A DNA stretch of 64,000 nucleotides, taken from assembly GCA_944472155.2 (NCBI GenBank), contig OX235279.1:156944199-157008198 (forward strand), in the 5' to 3' direction. The notes below the pieces were generated by a model. The model did no database searches and was not told the origin of the DNA. It saw only the letters and a program-made list of their open reading frames with translations. Within the stretch, counting starts at the first letter, position 1; every line of letters starts with the position of its first letter. This stretch comes from Trichobilharzia szidati (Eukaryota > Platyhelminthes > Trematoda > Strigeidida > Schistosomatidae). Positions 1-11,010 of this stretch are shown in pieces. The translations under genes and the position numbers were made by a program.

Positions 1-357
1 TACCTTTCCGTAGCCAGGCGGGATAGTGTTCTTGAACTCTTTTAGATAAAACACGCATTGAACGACCTATATACCTCGCTCCGCAAGAGCAGGTGAATTG
101 GTAGATACACATGGAAGTGGTCAAATGCGATAGTTTATCTTTAGAGTAGTTGAAGAACAATGGCCGGGAGGAAAATGTCAGTCGTAGTGTGGCAGCGAAG
201 AATGTCCTTCTGAGAGCAGTAGATATCCTCTTCTTCAAGGTGTCAGCCAGAAGGTCACCTTTGAAGGGTACATTCATGTAGACCATCTTCTTCTGCACTG
301 TAATGGGTTGTTCTTTGTACGTCTTAGGCTTAATGTGCTTGTCTATAAAACGTTTAT
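1..357 (-). pseudogene. Penelope-like element, 3' part of ORF with GIY-YIG start, cut by window edge
   Basis: The minus strand reads open across this stretch, from a lysine-rich segment to CIYQFTCSCGARYIGRS and then RVLSKRVQEHYPAWL. The zinc-binding-like CxC pair followed by YIGR is the characteristic entry to the GIY-YIG endonuclease of Penelope-like retroelements. There is no stop in the visible part, but the endonuclease core lies beyond position 1, so intactness cannot be judged. The upstream reverse transcriptase is not seen; it would be expected at positions above 357, where the inverted-duplication arm begins instead. Confidence 0.75.
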
Positions 358-1115
358 ATATTATATTATTATTATATTAAATAAAGCATACAAGTACAAG
401 GATAAGTTGAGAATAATCTTATGCAGTTGAATAGCTAAGCGACCTGCTAATTGGATGGATACCATTAAAGACTACATGATAATGCATAGTTGTCAATGAC
501 GCCAATCTTATTTAAAACCATCTTTTGCTTGAAGCAATACGGTACACTAGCATTTCTCATGTACAGAAGAATCCATTTTCACGTTGCACTTAACCGTGAA
601 TCACTTATCCCCCTAAGGCAACGCCTTCAAAATTGGTAATTTCATCCCTGTTTAGAAACATACAAAATGGTATTCTTCCACCCTTGAGAAGAGTGTCATC
701 GCTTTGCTTTACTGAATCGTGTAAGCTGGAAAAGGAGTCAGTTAAATATGACACCCTCCTCATGGGTATGTCACAGAATACTCATCATCATACTTTGTGT
801 AAAGAGAGTAGTATTCCAGATGAATTTGACATTTTCTGCATTAGACAGTCCGAAAATATTTTTGATACACCTGCATTCTCTGACATGTGTGCTGCTTCAA
901 CTGTGAAGTAGCTTTCATTGTCTTTCTTTCATACAGCTCAATTTCAGCACAAACTTCACTCTGTGAAGTATGAACTTATTTAAATCCCGTCTCCATGAAT
1001 GATACAATTCTACCTCCTGACAAACTTCATCGTGGTCAGTCGCCAATTCGCATCATCAATGACCGTTCTTAGTGCCTTGCAATTTGACTTCTTGTCAAGT
1101 CACCTATTCCTTTAT

Positions 1116-1299
1116 GTGCGTCGGTTGCACGGTGGTTAGGACTCTCGCCGACCATGCACATGGTCCGGGGTTCGATCCCCTGCCGACGCACACCCGATAT
1201 CTATGGTCGGCCTACAAAATTTGGGCTACCGGTATCCATGGTGAAAATTCCATACTTGTACTGAAAATACGGTGTGGCATCAAGCTGTAATCGAAAAAA
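1116..1299 (+). mobile_element. tRNA-headed SINE, insertion private to the left arm
   Basis: The head has the 7-base acceptor pair GTGCGTC/GACGCAC (last pair at about 1191), an A-box-like GGTTGCACGGTGG and the B box GGTTCGATCC. The body differs from the SINEs at 16127 and 56112 and ends in an A-run. The homologous place in the right arm (56941-56959, reverse strand) reads straight through without it. The flanking ATGT at 1114-1117 and 1300-1303 is the likely target-site duplication. Confidence 0.75.
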
Positions 1300-1760
1300 A
1301 TGTTCGTTGGTAAATTTGATGTATAATAATCTATGTGTCCAATTGTGATTTGGCTGAGTAGCGGAATTCTAGTGACGCCCTGTCATTTGTTCGGTGATTG
1401 CGCTGTCTAAAATCTCCACAAATCTCCCTGTCAAATGAGTATCCATCACAGCTCTCTACCTGTATTGATATGAAGCTGGAATACGTGTTGTGTCTTCTTA
1501 CAGCCAGTTTACGATCTTCGATTCAAAGTCTAAGGGACGCCTATTTTGACCAGCATCACAATCTCTCTCAATTCATGCGCTCACAGTAGATTTTGTAGAT
1601 GATGTGTTGAACTTGTCATCGTCTTTCGCTGTTTTGTCTCTTCGTCTGCACAGTTACTGAATCAACTGGTTGTGTTGCTAAGGTGGAGTCAAGTTTGTCA
1701 TCTAGAAGGGGCACCCAATGGCTCATACAATGGAACTATCGACTATTTTAAGCTGTGAAG

Positions 1761-4240
1761 CCTTTCTTCTCTCAATGAAAGCAAGAGTAACAAAGGAGAA
1801 GTTGGGTGTACGTACACTGTACGAGTCTGGCCGCCACTGCTCTCCAGCTAGCCAACGTAATGAGTAGATAGAAGTGCATGGAAGTGCTGGATATCCGTGA
1901 GAGCAGATGGAACGGATGTGGATTATGAAAATTGTCGACTGAAGAGTCAGTAATCTACTCCCGTCTGGTCACCCAGACGACAACCACGAGCACACTGAGG
2001 CAGTGTGTCACTTTCATGATGTCACCAGTGGCAGCTGAAGACCCAATGCAGTGGGAACCAATTTCATTCTGAAGGATAATGACAGCAAGATTCAACTCAA
2101 AAGGCAGGCAGGGGGGTCACAATCATCAAATGCTACAAACAACGGAACAAGAGAAGAAGGGAGATTTTCACAAACAACTACAAACACTAATGAACAACAT
2201 CCCGAATAGCGACATCAAAATCCTGATGGGCGATATGAATGCCAACCAAACTGGAAGCAGATAATACAAGAAGAGAACTCTTCATGAGTCGAGAGGCTGT
2301 GACTCAGTAAAATAAATGGGAACGGAGAATTATTCACAGACTTCTGCGCCTTCTATGACTTGGTGATCGGAGGCAGCGTGTACTAACACAAGAATATACA
2401 CAAAGCAACATGGATTTCGCCTGACGGACATACCACAAACCAGATAGATTTCATCTCAATGTTGCTCAAGGAGATGGAGATGCAGCCTTCTGGACAAAAT
2501 TTCAACAAAAGAAACAGATGTGGGCTCACACTGTCATCTAGTTCAAGAAACATTCAACGCAAAGTTGAAAGCCTTCAGAACAACTGGAGACAGACCACAA
2601 CTCAACTTCGACAATCGGAAACTGAAGGACAAAACTACAAGGAATGCATACCTCCAATACAGATAAGATCGGAGCAAATTTGGAGACACCAAATGGTGTC
2701 GCTGAGGAAGCCTGAGTGAAAGAATGTTGGAAGTCTCAAAAAGTGATTTTCAGGGGAAATTCACCACCTTCTTAGGAAGAAAGAAGAGACAAGACAAGCA
2801 CTGGCTCTCAACTAACACCCAGATGCTGACAGAAATGAGCAGACAAAGATGGTGAAAAAGGAGATGACTCAATACAAAGATGGACAACAGAAGGAGAAGC
2901 TGAGTTCACAACAATATACACTGCACTGAATAAGGAAGAAAGCGAAGAAGAGTGCCGGCGAAGACGAATACAATTCTACGACACACTGGCCGCCAACTGA
3001 AGCAGAACAGGCAGGCAGGCAGGCAGGCCGCAGGTAAAACAGACCTCAGAACATTAGAACATCAGATAACCAGGCTGCTCGCTATCTGGGAACAGATCAA
3101 CCCAGATGATGAAAGCAATAAAAGATGTTCAAGGAACCTGGTGAGCAGGTAGAAGAAGGAAATAAATCAATGGACTGATCACTTTAAAGGACCTAGAGCC
3201 TGCGACACATGTGCTCACGCCATTACTGCATAAGGTTTGGAAAGAAGGAAAGGTACCTGCCGATTGGAAGAAGGGCTGGTTACCTTGTCAAGCTGTCGAA
3301 GAAGGGCGACTTACGCCCCACTCTGCAAGAACTGGTGTGGAAGAATGCTCTTGTCCACGCCTAGTAGAATACTGAGTCGCATCATCCTGGAGAGAAATAG
3401 GATCCCCTGGATGTGCGTCAGAGTGTGAGTAGGGGGTAGGGAGGAGGGAGACAGGAATACGCTGGACCACCGATGAGAAGACTCTAGAAGAACTGGATTT
3501 CTCACGTGGATGATATGTGTCTAATGTTTTGCAAACTCGAAGACTTACAGGTAGGTGAAAAACAACAAACTCACAGAAGAGACTGGCTAGCAGCGTGAAC
3601 ATAGACAAGATGGAAGTGATGAAGATAAGCTAACAACAGCAACAACAACAACTACAACAGTGACCAGCACCAATCACCATCAACGGGAGAGATTTAACAG
3701 AGGTCAATTCCTTCACTTATCCAGCCAGGAAGCATCGTTTCAACTACAGCCACGCCGAACGGATGGCAATGTCAAAAACAGCCAGCCAGCCAGAAACGGG
3801 AAAGCGAAATACGTACGCCTTCAATAACCTGAAACCAGTTTTAAATCTTCTGCTGTCACTTAACCAGTAGAAAGAACAAGATTCGGATTTTCAACAGCAA
3901 TGTCAGGTCAGCTAGTCCTTCTATACTGGTAAGGAACTTGGCCGGCGTGTCCCGAAAAGGATTTCCAACAGGTTGCAGCCTTTCATCAACAGCTGCCTAC
4001 TTCGCATCCTCCATAGTGAAGATGAAATGGCCGGCAGGCCAGAAAGAATTAGTCACGAGAACCTCTGGCTATCTATCACTCAATCTATCACTCCGATCAT
4101 CTATCACTCAATGAGGATTTATGAGTTGCTGGAACTCCATCTCCCAACCCAACCCAAAATAAATAATATAGGATATAACATAGACGAATTATCACGTCAA
4201 GTCAGTAACATGTATGACTGAGTGATTTACACCTTGGATC
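1761..4240 (+). mobile_element. Decayed RTE-clade LINE (SR2-like), plus strand
   Basis: In order: endonuclease remnants (ILMGDMNAN near 2220; later the equivalent of VSPDGHTTNQID near 2420), an arginine/lysine-rich linker to about 3160, and RT remnants (PLCKNWCGRML, SRIILERNRIPW near 3320-3410). A C-terminal part near 3880-4040 reads LQPFINSCLLRIL, the LINE relative of the VFINNCLRKIL motif. Frames change repeatedly and stops are common. It is non-coding now. The minus-strand copy at 53588-55640 is its duplicate, but that copy stops at the arm boundary, whereas this one runs about 450 bases further. Confidence 0.7.
3007..3030 (+). repeat. (GGCA)n short tandem repeat
   Basis: Five or so GGCA units inside the RTE; the right arm has the same run as TGCC near 54316-54332 with fewer units. 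Confidence 0.7.
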
Positions 4241-4299
4241 GAAGCATTTCTACTAACTGTCAACAGAGTATACATGAATTTTGCCGGAGCAGTACAAAT

Positions 4300-4472
4300 C
4301 AGCCCCGGCCGACACACTCCTTTTCCTCGCTGAGACAGAAATAATGCTGGTAAAGAGGAAAGGTTGGACATGAGGCTAGCAACCCCATTCTGTAAAATAA
4401 ACACTGCTACAGAATCTTCAAGCCACTAGCTTGAAGCCCTGTGTTCCACTGGGGAACATGAAGGAAAAAAAG
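4300..4472 (+). mobile_element. tRNA-headed SINE, 5'-truncated
   Basis: It keeps the end of the tRNA-like head (CCCCGGCCGAC near 4303) and the full body shared with 16127-16352 and 56112-56361. Shared body motifs are GGTAAAGAGGAAAGGTTGGA, GCTAGCAACCCCATTCTG, AGCTTGAAGCCCTGTG and TTCCACTGGGGAAC, followed by an A-rich tail. Confidence 0.8.
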
Positions 4473-4479
4473 TACAAAT

Positions 4480-5220
4480 AAAGCTTCTTCATACTGCAGA
4501 AGTCATAACAATCCAGTAATCTGCTGTTACACTTCTTCCCCTAAGGACACTTATCTTAACCTGATTCTGTTTCACTTTTAGTTGAGCTCCTCTATTCACT
4601 ACTGTCAATCACATTACGTTCACGAAATTTACTTATTAGATTTCATTTTAGTTTCTACCAAATGAAGCCAGTCTGTATTGTGTGTTTGTTATCCTCTAGA
4701 ACTTACAGTTTTAATGACACATTTTAGAAAACTCCTTTTATTGTTATGAAAGTGCACTACATGTGCATATATATGATAAGGCATATAATGTCGTTGAAAA
4801 ATATAATACTATTGGCTTTAGTCTAAACAGTACTTTCGATATATTGTGGAACTGTCAGCATGTAATGCAGTATTGCATCTCTTTTTCTCTTTATACAACA
4901 TTACATAGCAAGGAGAGAAAATCATTGACAAAAGCATTTGCAATAATAATAATGTTTGATGAGAATTAGAAGGTTAATAGAAATAATGACAACAATCTAC
5001 TAATGATTGAAAGCACAAAAAGGTTTGTTTACTTATTACTTTGAAGTGAGTTATTGGTTTCATGTCTAACACTTCTCATCACACAAAATGTATCCCGGAC
5101 AAATAAGATATTGCAGAGAATTTATGTTTAGTCATCCGAGCATAAAGTCGCCGATATTTGCTTCTAGTCTTACCCATCCGATGAGGCGCTAATGGGCTGA
5201 GTTGCGTCTATAAAGAGAAT
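4480..5220. other. AT-rich stretch without recognised gene
   Basis: Only short ORFs without family resemblance. No RNA gene or repeat recognised. Confidence 0.5.
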
Positions 5221-5249
5221 ATTCAGAATCCGTACGACAAGCTGATGTT

Positions 5250-5460
5250 CTCCAACTGTCTACCTACAACAGTAATAACAAGTTGGTTCAGTGGTAACCC
5301 ACTCGCTCTACCAGCAGGTCTCAATGCCCTTCTGAATAGATCAAAGTTATTTTTAAGTAACCCAGAAAAGAAGAAGAATGCGGAGGAGTAGTAGAGAAAT
5401 ACAGGTGAACCGCTACAACAGCTAACAAACTTTGTAATTAAAATTTGTGACTGACTTCGC
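5250..5460 (-). mobile_element. 3' fragment of the Rex1/CR1-like LINE, minus strand
   Basis: A minus-strand reading gives FSGLLKNNFDLFRRAL followed by ASGLPLNQL. This matches FPGLLKKDYVILRRVL and ACGLPLREL in the LINE at 6369-9357. It covers only the C-terminal region after the RT domain and is truncated at both ends. Confidence 0.65.
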
Positions 5461-5589
5461 TGAATACCTCTTCTTTCACGACAGTGGCTGCAAGACAAAT
5501 TTGCCTGCCTGGAGTTCTACTCAGACGTCATGACTAGTGGGGGACAATCAGATCGAGTGTATTGACATTGGCTTCTGGTCTGTAGAATT

Positions 5590-5785
5590 CGTAGGCCACT
5601 GGATCGGGTACTGGTAGCCGGGTGGTTTATTAGCCTTCCCTGTGACCGGAAGATCCTGGGTTCAAACTGGTTCAAACCTGGTAGGTGTGTACCGCAAAAC
5701 AGCCCCAAACTACAACGAAACAGCAGTCCACTACTCCTTGGTTTCCAATGGTCCTCTAACTGATATTAATCCGTGATCAAACTTA
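5590..5785 (+). mobile_element. SM-alpha-type SINE with eroded hammerhead
   Basis: The tRNA-like head near 5610-5670 includes GATCCTGGGTTCAAAC as B box. It is followed by the hammerhead region, with the second core strand CGAAAC kept near 5725 but the CUGANGA strand unrecognisable. The 3' body CTTGGTTTCCAATGGTCCTC and CTAACTGAT is typical of the family. Confidence 0.65.
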
Positions 5786-6368
5786 AGGTACTACTGTTGA
5801 ATATTTTTGTTTTGTTTTTTATCAGCCATAAAATGGAATCAAAACATCAATCAATTGACTTACACTTGTATGACAGTGTTGACAAATCGTCCTACACTTA
5901 AGTATTTCAGCATGCACTGATGTGTGTGCAAGTCGACTTAATTCATACCATGTGATTGGTAGATCTATTGAATTGGCATAATAGTATAACTGAGGAATAG
6001 AATTGATATCATTTTAATTGTTAGTCGATAATATATTAGTCCATTGGAATAATTGGATGAACCTGGCGATATTTTCATAATAGAACCTTACACTCCCTTT
6101 GACTTGCTTTCCTTTTAAATAGACTTAATCTATGAATACTTTTGAAGTCTGAAGAGAGATAGAAACAGAATGAATAACTTCAACAGTATTTTGATTATAA
6201 TTTATTATCAGTGTTATATGCCTCAAGTGTCTCCAATAGTACATCTTCATTACGACAAGTTACTGTACCTGCACCAGCTATGACTCCGATAAATGTAGTT
6301 TCCTCATTCACCAATATTCGCCTAAAACCATCTATGTGCTACTTGAGTGAATTTATCTGCTCAAATAA

Positions 6369-7817
6369 TCTACACCCATACATCAAACCACTGTTCCGGT
6401 TATCGTTAGTACCAACTGTCGGTCACTGCCTAACAAAATTCTGGATTTTCAGTCCCTGTTGTTATCCGAAACTTATCACAATACTGGTATTGTCACTCTA
6501 CAAGAAACCTGGCTCCATGACTCATATGATGACAATATAGTATCTTTAAATTATTTTAATGTGTTCCGACATGATCGTGTTTGTTCCAAGAAAAAATGCG
6601 GCGGAGGTGTAGCTACATTTATTCACTCAAAATGGTCTATTTCTAACAAAGTTTGTTGCAAATTCTCGAATGACTACATTGATTGCATCACTGTCAGATG
6701 TCGCCCGAGACACTTGTCAAAATACAAATTCATTTATATTTCTAATGTTTATGTCTCTCCTGGCTGTACCATATCGGATTTATCTATGTTCGCAGATGAA
6801 TTCACCGCTTTTGCTGCAGCTTGCTTCGAGAACTCTTTATCAATAGTGACTGGCGATTTTAACTCATGTGATCACTCCTTTCTTATATCACTTGGCCATG
6901 ACAATATTGTTAACTTTACTACCCGTCTCGAAAAAACACTAGATCTAGTATTCATCAATGATGTTGGTATATATGAAGCTCGCAAACGTGCTCCTGTACT
7001 GAACTCTGACCACTGCATCATACGTGTACTGCCTAAAATATATTCCAAATCACACAAACGTGTTTTCTCTCACCTCTACAGTAAATTTCAACGGAGATGC
7101 TACTCACAAGACAATCTAAGCAAACTCAGATGCATGTTGATAGATACTAACTGGGACCTATTTACAGAACAAACATTAAATGACACAATCACAAACACTA
7201 CAGATTATTTTAAATTCTGTTTCGAAATATGTTGTCCTAAAGAAACATTATTCACTCGATTTGACCGTTTCTCTTCTCCATATCTGAAAAAGCTACGTAG
7301 AGATAAAGAACTGTTGTTCAAAACAAATGATAAGTCAGGTGTAAAAAAGCTAAATACTCTGATAAAACTCGAAATACACAGACTAAATGTTTTATACAAC
7401 CAAAGATTCTTGTCATGTAAAACCCCTTCTAGTTTGTGGAAACTTTTTAAAGAAATAACTAGCGGTAAGCGGTGTACTTCTGTCCAATCTCTTAATGTTG
7501 ATAATCTTAATAAGTCTTTCATACGCTCCTCTGTCGATATCCTTCCTAATGATACAAATCACATAGACAATAATTTTAGTGGTTTTAATACCCTTGATGT
7601 GCTTAAATGTCTCCGTTCTCTTAAGCCTTCCCAAAGCCTTGGTCCTGATGGCGTACCTGCCATTGTCCTCAGGAACTGTGCTGATATTTTGTGTTACCCT
7701 CTTACTAATATTTTTAATGCTTCCTTTTCCAGTAATGTTCTACCTTCTGCATGGAAAAACAATCTTCTGGTACCGATATTAAATTTAGGCCTATTGCAAT
7801 TACTTCTCCTTTTTTAA
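6369..7817 (+). pseudogene. LINE ORF2, endonuclease and RT N-terminal part
   Basis: The frame is open from 6369 with no good ATG, so the start is uncertain. It encodes STNCRSLPNKILDF, then LQETW, GGGVATFIHS, TGDFN, LDLVF and NSDHC, the standard order of an APE-type endonuclease. It continues through the thumb-like linker to SLGPDGVPAIVLRN, the RT entry. The frame is lost near 7785: the sibling minus-strand copy reads VPIPKSSTATCFKFRPIA, while here the DNA jumps from VPI directly to KFRPIA. That is a loss of roughly 25 bases. Residues after it (NLGLLQLLLLF) are out of frame. Role in the live element: nicks target DNA to prime reverse transcription. Confidence 0.8.
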
Positions 7818-9016
7818 AATTGATGGAAAAACTACTTTTACTTCGTCTTGAACCTTCATTGAAAGCTTTTAATGATCCTAAGCAATTTGCATATAAACAT
7901 GGTAGAAGTACCTTGGATGCTGCGGTTGTCTTATATCATAATGTTGTTTCTTGTTTAGACAAAGGTGCCAAATATGTTCGTGGTGCTTTCCTAGACTACA
8001 CATCTGCGTTTGACTCTGTACCTAGGGGCCTTTTATTAAATAAGCTCTCCTTGACGCACACAGCATCCTGGGTTAAGAGTTGGTTGCATTCTTATTTTTC
8101 TGATAGAATGCAGTATACTGCATATAATGGCAAATCTTCTTCTGCTTTGCTTACAAAAGCCGGTGTTCCTCAAGGTGCCGTCCTCTCTCCTTTTCTTTTT
8201 TCTTTCTTCCTACACGACCTGCCACATTTAAACGAAACTAACTTTGTCAAATATGCTGATGATCTGACTGTATCACTGCCTATCACTTCCGAGTCTGACT
8301 GCTCCAAACTTAATAGCTTTCTGTTGGACATCAGCAAGTGGTCTAAGTCAAATGGTCTTATGTTAAATCCTTCCAAATGTCAGGCAGTTAACTTTACTTT
8401 CAAGCATCGACGTGACATACATGAACTAGTTAGTTCCCATGATGCCTGTAGCATAGATGGCACAGAAATTGAAACCAAGTCAAGCATTAAATACCTTGGA
8501 TTAGTTCTTTCCTCTGACCTTTCATGGTCATCCCACATCTTATTGATCTCTAGGAAAATGTTTCGTCTTACCTTCTACATTAAAAAGTTAAGACAATCAG
8601 GTATCAACCAACCTTTAGTTCTGCAATTTTTAAACTCCTGTATTTTACCTATTGTACTCTATTGTTCTCCATTAATCTTTCCTGGGCTTCTTAAAAAAGA
8701 CTATGTCATATTACGAAGGGTATTAAATGCTGTGAGTAGGGCTTGTGGTTTGCCACTGCGTGAGCTCGCCAATACTATAGTCGAGAGACACGTAAATTCC
8801 TGTACAAAGTGGGCAAAGGCCGTACTGTCAGACCCTCTGCACCCTCTTTATTCACAACTATCCCCTTGTATCTCATCAGGTAGAACGAGAAGTCAATATA
8901 AGAAATTATATGCTCGTACCACTAAGTACAAAAATTCTACAATACCGTATTTAGCCCGTATTTTATGTGATGAAGACTCTGTTAGACGTGAAACATATAA
9001 GTTACTATGTAATTAG
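7751..9016 (+). pseudogene. LINE ORF2, reverse transcriptase and C-terminus
   Basis: Continuation of the preceding reading frame after the small deletion. True homology starts at KFRPIAITSPFLKLMEKLLL near 7785, not at the nominal ATG. Motif A FLDYTSAFDSVPR is near 8000, motif B GVPQGAVLSPFLFSFF near 8170, and motif C KYADDLTVSL near 8260 with both catalytic aspartates. Then come NPSKCQAVNF and IKYLGLVLSSDLSW. The C-terminal SCILPIVLYCSP and FPGLLKKDY segments match the fragments at 5250 and 50000. The natural stop is TAG at 9014-9016. No other disruption is visible in 400 codons. Confidence 0.8.
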
Positions 9017-9419
9017 CATAGTGAATCGACCCTTTCATTGTTCATCTTTCTGTAATTTTATGGTGTCACCCTTTCTATCGTTTAATTATAACTTTGCTAT
9101 TTTTATTTTAGTTGTTATTACTATTATTACTATAATTTTATACTTTATGCGTATTTTTCTCCTTATCGTATACTGTAATTGCTACATAGCTGCTATAAAA
9201 ACGTTTTGTTATCATTATATGTAATGATTATTTCGTTTATTTATTTTTTGTTGTTGTCGTTTTTGAGTAAATTAGATGCAATATTGTACTGAATGCTGAA
9301 AATTCCTTGCTGTCTCATTAGTACTGTTTTTGGAATAAAGCAAATTATTATTATTAATGTTGGAATACCCACTAAGTAAATCAACGGAAGTATACTGAGA
9401 TGCACACTGAATGCCTAGT

Positions 9420-10150
9420 TTTTATTCACTGCTCGAATATGCTGACAGAGAGATGGAGTAGCAATGGATTCACCACCTGGTCCATTACTCACTGACTGCT
9501 TCACGGCGTACCTTGAGTCCAATGTCCTTCAGTCAACAATTAATCGTTTCAAAGTTTACAATCGCACATGGGTGATATATTTGTCATCAACGGATGAAAA
9601 TACTGATCTGAACAAAATCCTGGGAATCTCTGACAACACTCATCGATCAGTCCAATTTAAAATTGAAGTGGAACCAGAAGGGAAATTATCTTTCTTATAT
9701 ATCCAGCTTTCAAGGAGAACAGATGAAAGTCTGAAAAAAGTCAATCTACCGTAAGGAAAAGTGAAATGGACGATTGATAGACTTTCACAGTTTTGTCCCA
9801 ATACGGAGAAAAAGAAATCTCATAGCTTCTCTCGCAACATCAGTCTACTACATGTGCACTCAAGGTGCATGCAACTAGGAACTGGAATCTTTCAGAAACA
9901 CCGTAATTGAGAATGTATGTCTAACCTCCTCCATCAACAAACATCTAAAGACAATAACCGATTTTCCTCGAAACCTGAATATACCAAAGAATCAACTAAT
10001 TGTGAATCTGAAACTCATAGGAAATACAAATACTGAGGTCCTCTAAAGCCACCCATCGAGAACGACTTGAAGAACGTCTTTTGCTGCATCTTTACGCCTC
10101 ACCTTCTCCAAATATCCTTTTGTTCACCGAAAACTTAAAGATAAGATCCC
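9420..10150 (+). pseudogene. Penelope-like reverse transcriptase remnant
   Basis: The RT palm entry reads QRDGVAMDSPPGPLLTDCFTA. The catalytic YVDD position is degraded (RHMGDIFVI in a shifted frame near 9565). The following VQFKIEVEPEGKLSFLYIQLSRR matches the family's FTLE...FLDVQLTRR block. Downstream to 10150 there are only frameshifted scraps. The other Penelope copy, at 60300-61370, keeps the YVDD. Confidence 0.7.
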
Positions 10151-10750
10151 TCTTTGTAAAAATTATATTTGTGTAATCTCAGCGAAATTGCAATAAGTAA
10201 TTCCAGTATTTCGTTCGGCAAACTGGTCCGGACTTCTTCAGGGGAATCAATCTAAATTAATATAACAGGGGCTTATATATAGAGGACATCTCTTGTTTCT
10301 AAACACTTTGCTCAATCATATGAGTCATGAAACAGTCATCAAAATATAATAAACAAAATTGTATAAGCTGTGATCAAAATTTGACCTCACACTTACAGAC
10401 ATTAGTTTACATTTGTTAAACACTTTAAACAGTGTACTTTTCATCAGAATTTTAGTAATTGCCCTCGACTAAAAGTTCATGGTCGTAGATAACTGAATAT
10501 GAAAACGTGTGTATTTGCGGTGTACAATACAGTTCATAAATTTTGTTTATTATATTTTGATGACTGTTTCATGACTCATATGATTGGACAAAGTTTTTAA
10601 AAACAAGAGATGTCTTTTAAATATAAGCCTCTGTTTTGTTAATTTGGATTGATTCCCCTGAAGAAGTCCGGACCAGTTTGCCGAACGAAATATTGGAATT
10701 ACTTATCGCAGTTTCGCTGAGATTACACCAATATATTTTTCACAAATGTC
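10150..10750. repeat. Foldback: about 210-bp inverted arms around a 178-bp spacer, with hammerhead-like motifs
   Basis: Arms 10150-10360 and 10539-10750 are reverse complements with scattered mismatches. Each arm contains CTGAAGA, then a pairable stem (GTCCGG with CCGAAC, one mismatch) and GAAA: 10658-10690 on the plus strand, and 10241-10209 on the minus strand. This layout resembles the hammerhead motifs reported in the pseudo-LTRs of Penelope elements, and the foldback lies between Penelope RT and GIY-YIG remnants. There is one extra A after CTGAAGA, so catalysis is doubtful. Confidence 0.7.
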
Positions 10751-11010
10751 TACCTCTCACTCGGTGCCCAATTATTTTAGAACTATTCTGTCAAATCTTG
10801 ACCACAGTTCATGTGAATAGTATCCCGCTGTTAACCAATTCAGGGCACGTTGGCTGGTTCACTTGCTCCTGTGGAGCCCAGTACATTGACCGCATCAGCA
10901 GTGCGTTCCCTAGACTCGTCCAGTGTGGCTGTGAAAAGTAGGACACAGAACAGTAGTCAGCAGTTGCGTTTTCCGGGGACATTATTACTTCAAGTCACGC
11001 GACATCGGCT
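10750..11010 (+). pseudogene. Penelope-like GIY-YIG end remnant
   Basis: The reading near 10840-10890 gives GWFTCSCGAQYIDRISS, equivalent to QFTCSCGARYIGRS in the 1-357 element, with YIGR changed to YIDR. Upstream FHKCLPLTRC is out of the usual pattern and the frame closes at 10941. It is short and degraded. Confidence 0.6.

Larger units (their letters stand above)
371..3775 (+). repeat. Left arm of a large inverted duplication (partner 53588-57727)
   Basis: Read forward, this stretch matches the reverse complement of 53588-57727 almost continuously. The outer limit is at the AT-rich run ending TTAAATAAAGCATACA; the inner limit is near 3775, after the CAGCCAGGAAGCA motif. The outer part (371-1760) has no recognised coding content: the 92-codon ORF at 633-911 has a near-identical counterpart in the other arm but resembles no family I know. 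The inner part (1761-3775) is a decayed RTE LINE. The left arm carries a SINE (about 1116-1299) absent from the right. It lacks about 900 bases present in the right arm (55582-56488), at position 1761. Confidence 0.85.
6369..9357 (+). mobile_element. Rex1/CR1-like non-LTR retrotransposon, nearly intact ORF2 region
   Basis: The element runs from an AP endonuclease domain through RT to a 3' tail with AATAAAGCAAATTATTATTA. The TTA-run end is also seen in the minus copy at about 49548. All three endonuclease signatures (LQETW, TGDFN, NSDH) and RT motifs A (FLDYTSAFDSV), B (GVPQGAVLSP) and C (YADD) are present. The only coding break I find is a small deletion near 7785. No ORF1 was recognised upstream, where 5800-6368 is AT-rich with stops, so the 5' end may be truncated or diverged. 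The clade name is my assignment by motif style, not by alignment. Confidence 0.85.

Noticed and set aside
633..911. ORF conserved in both duplication arms as a possible gene
   Set aside because: Its conservation is explained by the recent duplication; the start differs between arms and no domain is visible. Left as unassigned.
3288..3608. 106-codon minus ORF with a close copy at 53627-54025 (+), suggesting a conserved protein
   Set aside because: It is the antisense of the RTE reverse transcriptase remnant; the match exists only because the DNA is in the inverted duplication.
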